Below, in pieces: positions 17,254-26,186 of a DNA stretch of 37,490 nt. Origin of the DNA: Bacteroidota bacterium. Its GTDB lineage: Bacteria; Bacteroidota; Bacteroidia; Bacteroidales; FEN-979. Both the position numbers and the translations under genes were made by a program. The stretch is taken from the NCBI GenBank assembly GCA_026391755.1, contig JAPLDN010000265.1, positions 1 to 37,490 on the forward strand, read 5' to 3'. The notes below the pieces were generated by a model. The model did not search any database. It was not told where the DNA came from and was given only the letters and a program-made list of their open reading frames with translations. How positions within the stretch are numbered: the stretch's first letter is position 1; each line of letters starts with the position of its first letter.

Positions 17254-19317
17254 CTACTTCTTCTCCGCTAGCTTCTTCAGCACCTCTTCCTGCAATGCTT
17301 TCGGCAGGGCCTGGTACTGGTAAAACTCCATTGCGTAGTTGGCGCGTCCGGAGGAGACATTTCGGAGCTGGTTGGAATAACCGAACATTTCCATCAGGGG
17401 AACAAATACATTGATCTTCTGGGATCCTTTGCGGTAACGGCGCATTCCCTCAATTTTTCCACGGCGGCGGTTGAGGTTGCCCACGATATCGCCAATGTAT
17501 TCGTCGGGCGTGTTAACTTCGACCTTCATGATGGGTTCCAGCAGAATAGGGTTGGCTTTCATGAATCCCTGCTTGAAGCCGATGGCTGCACAGGTCTGGA
17601 ATGCCATATCCGAAGAGTCAACCGCATGGAAGCTTCCGTCGAGAAGGGTTACCCTCACGTCAACAATGGGATATCCTGCAAGAATACCCCTGTCGAGACT
17701 CTTTTCAAGTCCTTTTCTGACCGAAGTAATAAATTCGGCCGGGATAGCCCCGCCTTTGATATGTTCCACAAATTCAAAGCCTTTACCCGGGTTAGGTTCA
17801 ATACGCATCACGGTATGTGCGAACTGGCCCTTGCCGCCGGTCTGCTTAACATGTCTGTAATTCGATTCCACTTCCTGGGTGATTGTTTCGCGGAAGGCAA
17901 CGGAAGGTTCACCAACAATGGCATCGACCTTGAATTCAGTTTTGAGCCTGTCGACTATGATCTCGAGATGAAGCTCGCCCATCCCTGCGATCACGGTTTC
18001 TTCGGTTTCCTCGTCATACCTTACATTGAAAGAAGGATCTTCGGTAGTAAGCTTATGAAGTGCTTCGCCAAGTTTAGACTGGTCTCCCCGCTTTGAAGGT
18101 GTTATCTTCAATTCAATCACTGAAGGTGGAACATGAATGTTTTCAAGCAGTAAACGATGCTCATCACTGCACAGAGTGTCGCCTGTCTTTGTAAGTTTAA
18201 GGCCGATAAGCGCTACGATATCGCCCGGGCCTGCTTCTGCAACTTCCTCCCTTTCCTTGGCATGGATCTTCATGATACGGCCGATGCGTTCGTGTTTTTT
18301 CTTGGTGGCATTGTACACCTGCATCCCGCTTTTGAGGGTACCTGAAAAGACCCGGGTAAACGTTTGTTGTCCGACGTAAGGGTCATGAATAAGCTTAAAT
18401 GCAAGTGCCGAAAAAGGTTCCTTGGGTGAAGGATGGCAGCTGTGCAGTTTTTCAGGATCATCCAGGTCGGTACCTGTTACGGCTCCTTTATCAATGGGTG
18501 AAGGAAGATAGTCGGTAACAGCATCGAGGATCAGTTGAACTCCTTTATTTTTATAGGCCGCACCGCAGAAGACCGGGGTAATGAGGAGTTTGAGCGTGGC
18601 TTCGCGGGCAACACGTTTCAGAAGGTCGGCTGGCACCTCCTTTTCTTCAAAGAACAACTCCATGATCTCTTCGTTGAATTCGGCAACCTTTTCAACAACC
18701 TTCGCCCTGGCCTGTTCAACTTTCACTTTATATTCTTCCGGGATGGGGATCTCTATCCTCTCCATTTCCTCAAACCTGTATGCCTTCCGCTCTATCACGT
18801 CGACGATGCCCTCAAAATGTTCTTCATCCCCCATCTGCACCTGGAAAGGAAATGCGTTGGCGTCGAGGTATTTGTTCATCTGTTCAACCACCGCAGGGAA
18901 ATCGGCCCCTACCCTGTCCATTTTGTTGATGAATGCAATACGTGGCACCCTGTAACGGTCGGCCTGGTTCCATACTGTTTCACTCTGGGGCTCAACGCCA
19001 CCTACTGCGCAAAAAACGGCGATCATACCGTCGATAACGCGGAGGGAGCGTTCAACTTCGATGGTGAAGTCAACATGGCCCGGGGTATCGATGAGGTTGA
19101 TTGCATGGTTGTTCCATGAACAGGAGATCGCTGCGGATGCAATGGTGATTCCTCGCTCCTGCTCCTGTTTCATGAAGTCCATTGTAGCCTGTCCGTCGTG
19201 AACTTCGCCCATCTTACGGGTTTCACCTGTAAGAAACAGGATACGTTCTGTAACTGTGGTCTTGCCTGCGTCGATATGAGCTGCAATCCCTATATTTCTA
19301 ACTCTGTTTAATGCCAT
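17254..19317 (-). CDS. fusA: Translation elongation factor G
   Basis: [49 protein letters not shown]; full domain IV/V; start set to MALNRVRN at 19317 downstream of TACCTTTG. Confidence 0.93.
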   Translation of the reverse strand: MALNRVRNIGIAAHIDAGKTTVTERILFLTGETRKMGEVHDGQATMDFMKQEQERGITIASAAISCSWNNHAINLIDTPGHVDFTIEVERSLRVIDGMIAVFCAVGGVEPQSETVWNQADRYRVPRIAFINKMDRVGADFPAVVEQMNKYLDANAFPFQVQMGDEEHFEGIVDVIERKAYRFEEMERIEIPIPEEYKVKVEQARAKVVEKVAEFNEEIMELFFEEKEVPADLLKRVAREATLKLLITPVFCGAAYKNKGVQLILDAVTDYLPSPIDKGAVTGTDLDDPEKLHSCHPSPKEPFSALAFKLIHDPYVGQQTFTRVFSGTLKSGMQVYNATKKKHERIGRIMKIHAKEREEVAEAGPGDIVALIGLKLTKTGDTLCSDEHRLLLENIHVPPSVIELKITPSKRGDQSKLGEALHKLTTEDPSFNVRYDEETEETVIAGMGELHLEIIVDRLKTEFKVDAIVGEPSVAFRETITQEVESNYRHVKQTGGKGQFAHTVMRIEPNPGKGFEFVEHIKGGAIPAEFITSVRKGLEKSLDRGILAGYPIVDVRVTLLDGSFHAVDSSDMAFQTCAAIGFKQGFMKANPILLEPIMKVEVNTPDEYIGDIVGNLNRRRGKIEGMRRYRKGSQKINVFVPLMEMFGYSNQLRNVSSGRANYAMEFYQYQALPKALQEEVLKKLAEKK

Positions 19318-19539
19318 GATTTTCAAATTGGGGTGCAAAGGTACGATTTTTTTGAGAATGTGCGGAAGATCGTGGAAAAGAACATGTTGGCGGTCACGGT
19401 GAAGGGCCTGTATAAGGGGGTATTTGAGAGCGAAAATGAATCTAATAATTGATATGGCAGTCTTTGGGGACCTTTGACTATTTGCATTCTTTCAAATTCA
19501 CTAAAAGATTTTTATCTTTGAATCATCTATCAATCCAGC

Positions 19540-20391
19540 ATGCAATTCACTGCCAAAACTCGTGAGATCGTTAAGTTCCTTCTCATTACCATGGGGATTT
19601 ATACATTTCTGATTTTCATGTTTGCCATATTGTATTATCAGACAGGAAGTATTGGATTTTACAGGCCTATCCAGAGGGTATATGAACCCATTGATTTTCA
19701 AAAAGCCATTTACTTCAGCATAGTTTCATTTCATACGATAGGATATGGCGATATTTATCCCCTGACAGCCACCGGCAGGTATATCCTTATGACCGAGGCT
19801 TTTTCATCCCTGTTTTTCACTTCGATATTTTCGGGCTTCCTGGTTTATTTTGTGATCAGGAGAAGGGATGATATTTTCACTACCCGTTTTGTTTATATCC
19901 GCCTTCGCAAGGAAAAGTGGTTCCTCTCAATACGGCTTGGGAATAAAGGCAGGACCCTCATCGACATGAAAGGCAAGTTTGAAGCATGGATTGTTCAGGA
20001 CAATTCAAGGGTAAGGATCTTTCAGCATGAAGAAGAAATGGCCGATATGGAAAGTATTTTATACTATGATATATTCCTTGATGAACACGGAACATCCAAA
20101 CTGAGGCATGCTTTGGTGGATTCAATCAGCGGGAAAATACTTTTACATATTAAATATGCATTCATTGGGAATGATATCAGCACCGGTGAACAGGTGGCCC
20201 ACGCAGTGTATTACGATTCCTCCAAATTCAGGTTCGGCAAGATGTTCGACAATGTTTATTCCTGGGATGAACACGGAAAAAGGGTTAATTTCAGGTGGAA
20301 GAATTTCGAAAAGATCGAGCCTCTCGAAGACAATTTCCTGCAGGCTTTTACAATGAATGCAAAAATACCTCAACCTGGATCTGACATCTGA
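19540..20391 (+). CDS. Two-TM potassium channel-like protein with cytoplasmic C-terminal domain
   Basis: Two TM helices around the selectivity filter SFHTIGYGDIYPLTATGR, then about 180 aa cytoplasmic beta-rich region. Confidence 0.82.
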   Translation: MQFTAKTREIVKFLLITMGIYTFLIFMFAILYYQTGSIGFYRPIQRVYEPIDFQKAIYFSIVSFHTIGYGDIYPLTATGRYILMTEAFSSLFFTSIFSGFLVYFVIRRRDDIFTTRFVYIRLRKEKWFLSIRLGNKGRTLIDMKGKFEAWIVQDNSRVRIFQHEEEMADMESILYYDIFLDEHGTSKLRHALVDSISGKILLHIKYAFIGNDISTGEQVAHAVYYDSSKFRFGKMFDNVYSWDEHGKRVNFRWKNFEKIEPLEDNFLQAFTMNAKIPQPGSDI

Positions 20392-20412
20392 TATCTGAAA
20401 GCAGATGTCAGA
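20380..20412 (+). terminator. Hairpin overlapping the channel stop codon
   Basis: tctgacatctg (20380-20390) / cagatgtcaga (20402-20412) perfect 11-bp inverted repeat; no strong T run. Confidence 0.5.
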
Positions 20413-20448
20413 GAAACTATTTTAATTTCATACCTTTGCCTTACTTCC

Positions 20449-20523
20449 GGGATGTTAGCTCAGCCGGTTCAGAGCGCGCGCCTCACACGCGCGAGGTCAC
20501 TGGTTCGAATCCAGTACATCCCA
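20449..20523 (+). tRNA. tRNA-Val (CAC anticodon)
   Basis: GGGATGT/ACATCCC acceptor stem, CGCGC-CTCACAC-GCGCG anticodon arm, ACTGG-TTCGAAT-CCAGT T arm; TACCTTTG at 20431-20438. Confidence 0.92.
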
Positions 20524-20723
20524 CAAGCAAAAGCAAGGCATTTTGTATCCTGATCTCCTTGATCATTTCCCTCCCTTAAATTATTCCTGTCCCCGGCTAA
20601 AACTCGATTTTTTCCCGATCCGGTTGAAAACAATTTGATAAATAATACAAATTCAGGCATAACCGGGTATTTTGTATATTTAAGTTTGTTTCAAATCGTA
20701 TTTTGAATAAAAGAATCTGAATC

Positions 20724-21077
20724 ATGAGACCTGTTCTGGTTTTCTTTTTCCTCTGTATTGCATTGCTTATGAACGCCCGGTCAAATCCTGATCAGCAAAA
20801 GGGATCAGTAAAAGTCCCGGATAGAAAAATGCCGAAAAATGCCAGTTACACCTACACTCTTATTCCGGCAGAAAACAAAACTTGGTGTTATGATATTTAC
20901 ATTGATAAAAAGTTGTTTATCCATCAACCCAGCATCCCCGGTTTGCCAGGTAACCATGGTTTTAAAACCAAAGTCGATGCCGAAAAAATAGCGAAACTGG
21001 TGATTGATAAAATTACAAAGGGCGAAATGCCGCCAAGTATTACTATTGAAGAAATGAAGAAATTAAAAGTCCTGTAA
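20724..21077 (+). CDS. Small exported protein, DUF4907-like
   Basis: Signal peptide; TWCYDIYIDKKLFIHQPSIPGLPGNHGFKTKVDAEKIAKLVIDKI resembles DUF4907; located directly upstream of the kelch protein. Confidence 0.7.
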   Translation: MRPVLVFFFLCIALLMNARSNPDQQKGSVKVPDRKMPKNASYTYTLIPAENKTWCYDIYIDKKLFIHQPSIPGLPGNHGFKTKVDAEKIAKLVIDKITKGEMPPSITIEEMKKLKVL

Positions 21078-21093
21078 CACAATTAATATTCGT

Positions 21094-24000
21094 ATGAATA
21101 AGTTATATGCTCCTTTTATTTTCCTGGTTTTATGCATCTTGGCTCATACAAAAACTTTTTCCCAGGCACCTAATTCATGGGTGCAAAAACACGACCTGGG
21201 GCTGAATGTTTCTGGTGCCCCCAGTCCAAGATCTTATAGTGTGAGTTTTTGCATAGGCACAAAAGGGTACTTGGGAACAGGCTATGATTTCACAATTAGT
21301 AATATTAAAAAAGATTTCTGGGAATATGATCCAACAGCTGACACCTGGACACAAAAAGCTGATTTCGGTGGTACGGCAAGATATAACGCCGTTGGTTTTT
21401 CTCTTGGGTCGAAAGGATACATCGGAACAGGTTATGATGGAACTAATAATCTCAAAGACTTTTGGGAATATGACCCTTCCTCCAATACCTGGGTACAGAT
21501 GGCCGATTTCGGGGGAACGGCAAGATTTGGTGCTGTTGGATTTTCTCTAGGGTCTAAAGGATATGTCGGAACTGGTTATGACGGAAGTGATTTTCTCAGG
21601 GACTTCTGGGAATTTGATCCTTCGGCTGATACCTGGACTCAAAAAGCTTATTTCGCGGGAACTGCAAGAGCTTATTCAATCGGGATCAGTGCAGGGGGAA
21701 AGGGATATGTGGGAACAGGATATAACAGCGGCAATTTTTCCGCCGACTTTTGGGAATATGATCCATTGACCGATGTATGGACGCAAAAAGCAGATTTCGG
21801 CGGAGGTGCGAGGGCCAGTGTGGCTGGTTTTTCCATCGGCAGCAAAGCTTATATTGGAACAGGTATAAATACTTTGTATGAAGGTACAAAAGATTTCTGG
21901 GAGTATGATCCTTCAACCGATACCTGGACACAAAAATCAGATGAGGGAGGATTGGAAAGATATAGTGCTTTCGGCTTTAGTATCGGGACCAGGGGTTTCC
22001 TGGGGGGAGGCGAATATGTTAATCCAATGAATGACTTCTGGGTATTTGACCCTTCCGCTGATACCTGGACTCAAAAAACCAGCTTCAATACCTATACAAG
22101 ATCTAATGCTGTGGGTTTTAGTATCGGCACAAAAGGATATATCGGTACCGGTTATCAGGGTTATGGCCCTTTTACTAATGATTTCTGGGAGTATGATCCT
22201 TCGGCTGATACCTGGACACAAAAAGCTGATTTCGGAGGAACTGCAAGAGCAGGAGCAGCCGGCTTTAGTATTGGAGGTAATGGGTTTATCGGGACTGGTT
22301 ATGATAATAATTTCAACGCCAGGAATGACTTTTGGGAATATGATCCATTGACCGATGTATGGACGCAAAAAGCAGATTTCGGAGGAAGCGTACGGTCTGA
22401 TGCCGTCGGATTCAGTATAGGGACAAAAGGATATATAGGTTTGGGGTTTGACGGCAATTCGTTAAAAGATTTTTGGGAGTATGATCCTTCTACTAATGCC
22501 TGGACGCAAAAAGCTGATTTCGGGGGCGTGGGGCGATATAATGCCGTCGGATTCAGTATAGGGGCTAAGGGATTTATAGGGACGGGCAATAGCGGAAGTG
22601 GTTTTCTGAACGACTTTTGGGAATATGATCCTTCGACTGATACATGGTCACAAAAAGCTGATTTTAGCGGATCGGCCAGGTATTATGCTGTTGGTTTTAG
22701 TATCGGAGCCAACGGGTTCATCGGTACAGGATATGATAACAGTGGAAATACGAAAGATTTTTGGGAATATGTTCCTTCGTTAAATACCTGGATAAAAATT
22801 GCTGATCTCGGAGGGACAGCGAGGACTTTTGCCCTTGGTTTCAGCATTGGAAATAAAGGCTTTGTTGGAACCGGCAGGGATTCCGGATTATTAAAGGATT
22901 TTTGGGAATACACCCCCTGTGCTTTACCTTCCGTTCCTGTTAATACGACGCCTTCTACAAACCTGACGGTATGTTCAGGGCACAGTACAATCCTCAGCGC
23001 AAGCGGTAGCGGAATCCTGGGTTGGTATGATTCTCCCGCAGGAGGCAACTGGCTTGGGGGCGGACAGAATTTCACGACACCTGCGCTAATCAGCAGCACG
23101 ATGTATTTTATCCAGGATAGTACCTGTTTTGCCGGTAGTTCAAGAACCCCCGTCTTTGTATCGGTCAATCCATCGCCATCGGCATACACCGGGCCAGACA
23201 TTTCTATATGTCTTAATTCAAGTACAACCTTAGGAACTGGCCCGGTTCCCGGAAGTACATACCATTGGACTTCTTTCCCTGGTACATTCACTTCCAACCT
23301 GGCAAATCCAATAGTTACACCCCTGGCAACAACCAGGTATACACTGACTGAAACAATCAATGCTACGGGATGTACAAGAAGAGATAGTATCATTGTAACT
23401 GTTAATCCGCGACCTGCAGCAATTACAGGGGCCAGCAGGGCCATTTGCCTGAATGCAACCACACAGCTCGGAGCTGCCCCTGTTGCCGGTAATACATACA
23501 ACTGGACTTCTTTCCCCGGCACATTCACTTCAACTCTTTCAAATCCAATAGTTACACCAATTGTTACAACCCTGTATACTTTAACTGAATCGATCACTGC
23601 CACCGGATGCACAAATACCAACAGCGTCATTGTGACTGTTAATCCCCTGCCCTCTGCTCCTTCCATCACCGGCCCGGCATCTATATGTGCTGGGACTACT
23701 GGGAATGTCTATTCAACTGAACCGGGGAAGGCTGGTTACCAATGGTACATCTCATCAGGGGGAACCATTCTCTCTGGTCAGGGAACTCCCGCTATCACGG
23801 TTCGCTGGGATCTGGAAGGGGCACAGTTTGTTTCTGTTAATTATGCCAATTCCTTCGGCTGTTTCGCCCTGGCCCCGGCAGTTAAAAACGTTACAGTGAA
23901 TCCTTTGCCCATCCCTTCCATTGCAGGACACGACAGCCTGTGTATGAACGAAACAGGAACATATGTAACCGAAAGTGGTATGCATAACTATTCATGGGTT

Positions 24001-25410
24001 ATCTCCCCGGGAGGGAGCTTCGTGTCGGGCATCGGAACAAATACCATTCATGTGACCTGGACCAGTTCCGGGCCCCGCAGCGTTTCGGTGAATTACCTCA
24101 ACGCAAACAACTGCACTGCTGCCTCTCCCACCGTGTTCAATGTTATTGTTTTCCCCCTGCCCGTTCCTTCCATCCAGGGGAATACTTCCGCTTGTGAAAA
24201 CTCAACAGGAGAGGTCTATTCCACCGAAAGTGGCATGAATAATTACCTTTGGACCATATCCTCCGGCGGGACTATCACTTCGGGCCATACTTCTGACTCT
24301 GTTACTGTCAGCTGGGGTAACGCTGGACCCGGAACCCTTTCCGTCACCTATACTTCTCCAATGGGATGTAATCCCCTGTCTCCGACTTATAAAACTATCA
24401 CTATCCATCCCCGCCCTCTCCCGAGTATTTCAGGCAATAACATCGTTTGCATCAATTCAGGGGCTAAAGCCTATTTCACCGAGGCAAACCAGCAAAATTA
24501 CACCTGGAACATCTCGTCCGGGGATACTATCCTTACAGGTCTAGGTACATCATCCGTGACTGTACAATGGAATAATGCGGGCAATCGTTTTATCTCTGTA
24601 ACATATTCCGATGCATCGGGATGCGAGGCGGCTGTACCCGACTCTCTTCTTGTAATTGTAGGACCGCTGCCTTCATCTCCTTCAATCATTGCAGGACCTG
24701 CCCTGCTCTGCACTCCGGCATTCTGGGAGGAATACTCCGTTTCCCCAATTGCCAATTCCAGCGGATACTACTGGACCCTGCCTGCAGGGGCAATGTTTCA
24801 AGGCAGTTTCAACAGCGATGTAATCCATGTCACCTATCTGCCCGACGCTCAATCGGGCAAAATTACAGTATATGGGACCAATGCATGCGGAAATGGAACT
24901 TCCTCAAGCCTTTTTGTCACATTAAATCCGGTTCCGGCTCAACCTGTTATTTCACTGGTGCAGAACGACACCCTGGTCTCCAATGCCCCTTATGGTAATC
25001 AATGGCATTTTAATAACCAGCCTTTACCAGGCGACACCCTCGATCGCCTCTTTGTCTCCCTTACCGGGAGCTACTATACCATTGTCTCAGTGGATAATTG
25101 CATTTCCGATACTTCGAATATCATCCATGCGGTCGCAGTCGGAATCAAAGATCAACCTGCATTCACGGTTAACATTCATCCAAATCCTACAAACGGGAAG
25201 CTATTTCTTGATTTTACGAATCCCATGGAAAATGTTTTCAAAGTTTGCATGGTAAATGAACTTGGGGCAACTTTGTATTTAGCAGAAAAACAGCTTTCTC
25301 AAGGCGAATCCGAATGGGTCATCAACCTTGCTGGTCTTTCCCCTGGAATTTTTCTGCTTACAATACAGTCATCCGAAAGAATAGTAAAAAAGAAAATAAT
25401 CAAGAACTAG
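21094..25410 (+). CDS. Giant secreted kelch-repeat / Ig-like protein with T9SS type A sorting domain
   Basis: 1438 aa; 12 DFW-containing kelch-like repeats (DFWEYDPxxDTWTQKADFGG...GFSIGxKGYIGTG), repeated Ig/PKD-like modules, C-terminal NIHPNPTNGKLFLDF...GIFLLTIQSSERIVKKKIIKN. Confidence 0.92.
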   Translation: MNKLYAPFIFLVLCILAHTKTFSQAPNSWVQKHDLGLNVSGAPSPRSYSVSFCIGTKGYLGTGYDFTISNIKKDFWEYDPTADTWTQKADFGGTARYNAVGFSLGSKGYIGTGYDGTNNLKDFWEYDPSSNTWVQMADFGGTARFGAVGFSLGSKGYVGTGYDGSDFLRDFWEFDPSADTWTQKAYFAGTARAYSIGISAGGKGYVGTGYNSGNFSADFWEYDPLTDVWTQKADFGGGARASVAGFSIGSKAYIGTGINTLYEGTKDFWEYDPSTDTWTQKSDEGGLERYSAFGFSIGTRGFLGGGEYVNPMNDFWVFDPSADTWTQKTSFNTYTRSNAVGFSIGTKGYIGTGYQGYGPFTNDFWEYDPSADTWTQKADFGGTARAGAAGFSIGGNGFIGTGYDNNFNARNDFWEYDPLTDVWTQKADFGGSVRSDAVGFSIGTKGYIGLGFDGNSLKDFWEYDPSTNAWTQKADFGGVGRYNAVGFSIGAKGFIGTGNSGSGFLNDFWEYDPSTDTWSQKADFSGSARYYAVGFSIGANGFIGTGYDNSGNTKDFWEYVPSLNTWIKIADLGGTARTFALGFSIGNKGFVGTGRDSGLLKDFWEYTPCALPSVPVNTTPSTNLTVCSGHSTILSASGSGILGWYDSPAGGNWLGGGQNFTTPALISSTMYFIQDSTCFAGSSRTPVFVSVNPSPSAYTGPDISICLNSSTTLGTGPVPGSTYHWTSFPGTFTSNLANPIVTPLATTRYTLTETINATGCTRRDSIIVTVNPRPAAITGASRAICLNATTQLGAAPVAGNTYNWTSFPGTFTSTLSNPIVTPIVTTLYTLTESITATGCTNTNSVIVTVNPLPSAPSITGPASICAGTTGNVYSTEPGKAGYQWYISSGGTILSGQGTPAITVRWDLEGAQFVSVNYANSFGCFALAPAVKNVTVNPLPIPSIAGHDSLCMNETGTYVTESGMHNYSWVISPGGSFVSGIGTNTIHVTWTSSGPRSVSVNYLNANNCTAASPTVFNVIVFPLPVPSIQGNTSACENSTGEVYSTESGMNNYLWTISSGGTITSGHTSDSVTVSWGNAGPGTLSVTYTSPMGCNPLSPTYKTITIHPRPLPSISGNNIVCINSGAKAYFTEANQQNYTWNISSGDTILTGLGTSSVTVQWNNAGNRFISVTYSDASGCEAAVPDSLLVIVGPLPSSPSIIAGPALLCTPAFWEEYSVSPIANSSGYYWTLPAGAMFQGSFNSDVIHVTYLPDAQSGKITVYGTNACGNGTSSSLFVTLNPVPAQPVISLVQNDTLVSNAPYGNQWHFNNQPLPGDTLDRLFVSLTGSYYTIVSVDNCISDTSNIIHAVAVGIKDQPAFTVNIHPNPTNGKLFLDFTNPMENVFKVCMVNELGATLYLAEKQLSQGESEWVINLAGLSPGIFLLTIQSSERIVKKKIIKN

Positions 25411-25419
25411 AATGTAAAA

Positions 25420-26088
25420 ATGCCGCGAAACTTTGTCATTGGCGATATTCACGGGAATTACACCGCCCTTATGGAGATTTTTCGTAAAGCAGGGTTCGAT
25501 TATGAAAAAGACCTCCTGGTAAGCCTTGGCGATCTTGTTGACCGGGGGCCCGAGCCGGTGAAAGTCGTTGATGAATTAATGAAGCTCCGTAACCTGGTCT
25601 ATGTTCAAGGGAATCATGATTATTGGTGTTTCGAATACCTGAGGACAGGTATAAAGACGCCCGACTGGCTGTTCCAGGGAGGGCAGTTTACCATTAACGA
25701 TTATGAGAAACATCCGGATGCAGTGAGTCGCCATATGGATTTTTATTCAAAGGCCCGTCTCTATTATATCGATAAGAAAAACAGACTTTTTGTTCATGCC
25801 GGGTTTGATCGTTTCAGGCCTTTTGAAAGCCAGAAGAGAGACAGGCTCACACTGCTGTGGGACCGCTCACTTTACCACGGAGCGATAGATTACCAGGAGG
25901 AAGGAAAAGTATTCGGGGAGTTCAGCGAAATATTTATAGGGCATTCTCCTACCCAGCTGATCATGCAGGATAAACCCACCAAACTGGCTAACCTCTGGAT
26001 GATGGATACAGGCGCCGGACACAGGTGCCTTTTGAGCATGATGGACCTTGACACCAGGGAATTCTGGCAGGTTAAATGTGATTTCTAA
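25420..26088 (+). CDS. Metallophosphoesterase (PPP-like serine/threonine phosphatase family)
   Basis: GDIHGNY, SLGDLVDRGPEP, VQGNHD, FVHAGF motifs. Confidence 0.92.
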   Translation: MPRNFVIGDIHGNYTALMEIFRKAGFDYEKDLLVSLGDLVDRGPEPVKVVDELMKLRNLVYVQGNHDYWCFEYLRTGIKTPDWLFQGGQFTINDYEKHPDAVSRHMDFYSKARLYYIDKKNRLFVHAGFDRFRPFESQKRDRLTLLWDRSLYHGAIDYQEEGKVFGEFSEIFIGHSPTQLIMQDKPTKLANLWMMDTGAGHRCLLSMMDLDTREFWQVKCDF

Positions 26089-26186
26089 GATTCACTGCGT
26101 GAAAGTAAAACGCAATATTCTGCCTTTTTCGGCAGAGGATGAAAAGCATGCATCTCCTTCCGGGTCTTTCCGGGCAATCTGAAGTA

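Noticed and set aside
18535-19119. 194-aa plus-strand ORF
   Set aside because: Antisense to the highly conserved EF-G GTPase domain.
21300-22920. CRISPR-like regular repeats
   Set aside because: Period (about 140-170 bp) and translated kelch motifs show they are protein repeats, not a CRISPR array.
22683-23669. 328-aa minus-strand ORF inside the kelch gene
   Set aside because: Antisense shadow of repetitive coding sequence; low-complexity peptide without recognisable domains, while the sense frame is a clear T9SS protein.
26119-26136. tctgcc-tttttc-ggcaga hairpin after the metallophosphoesterase
   Set aside because: Short 6-bp stem, no T tract; weak terminator candidate only.
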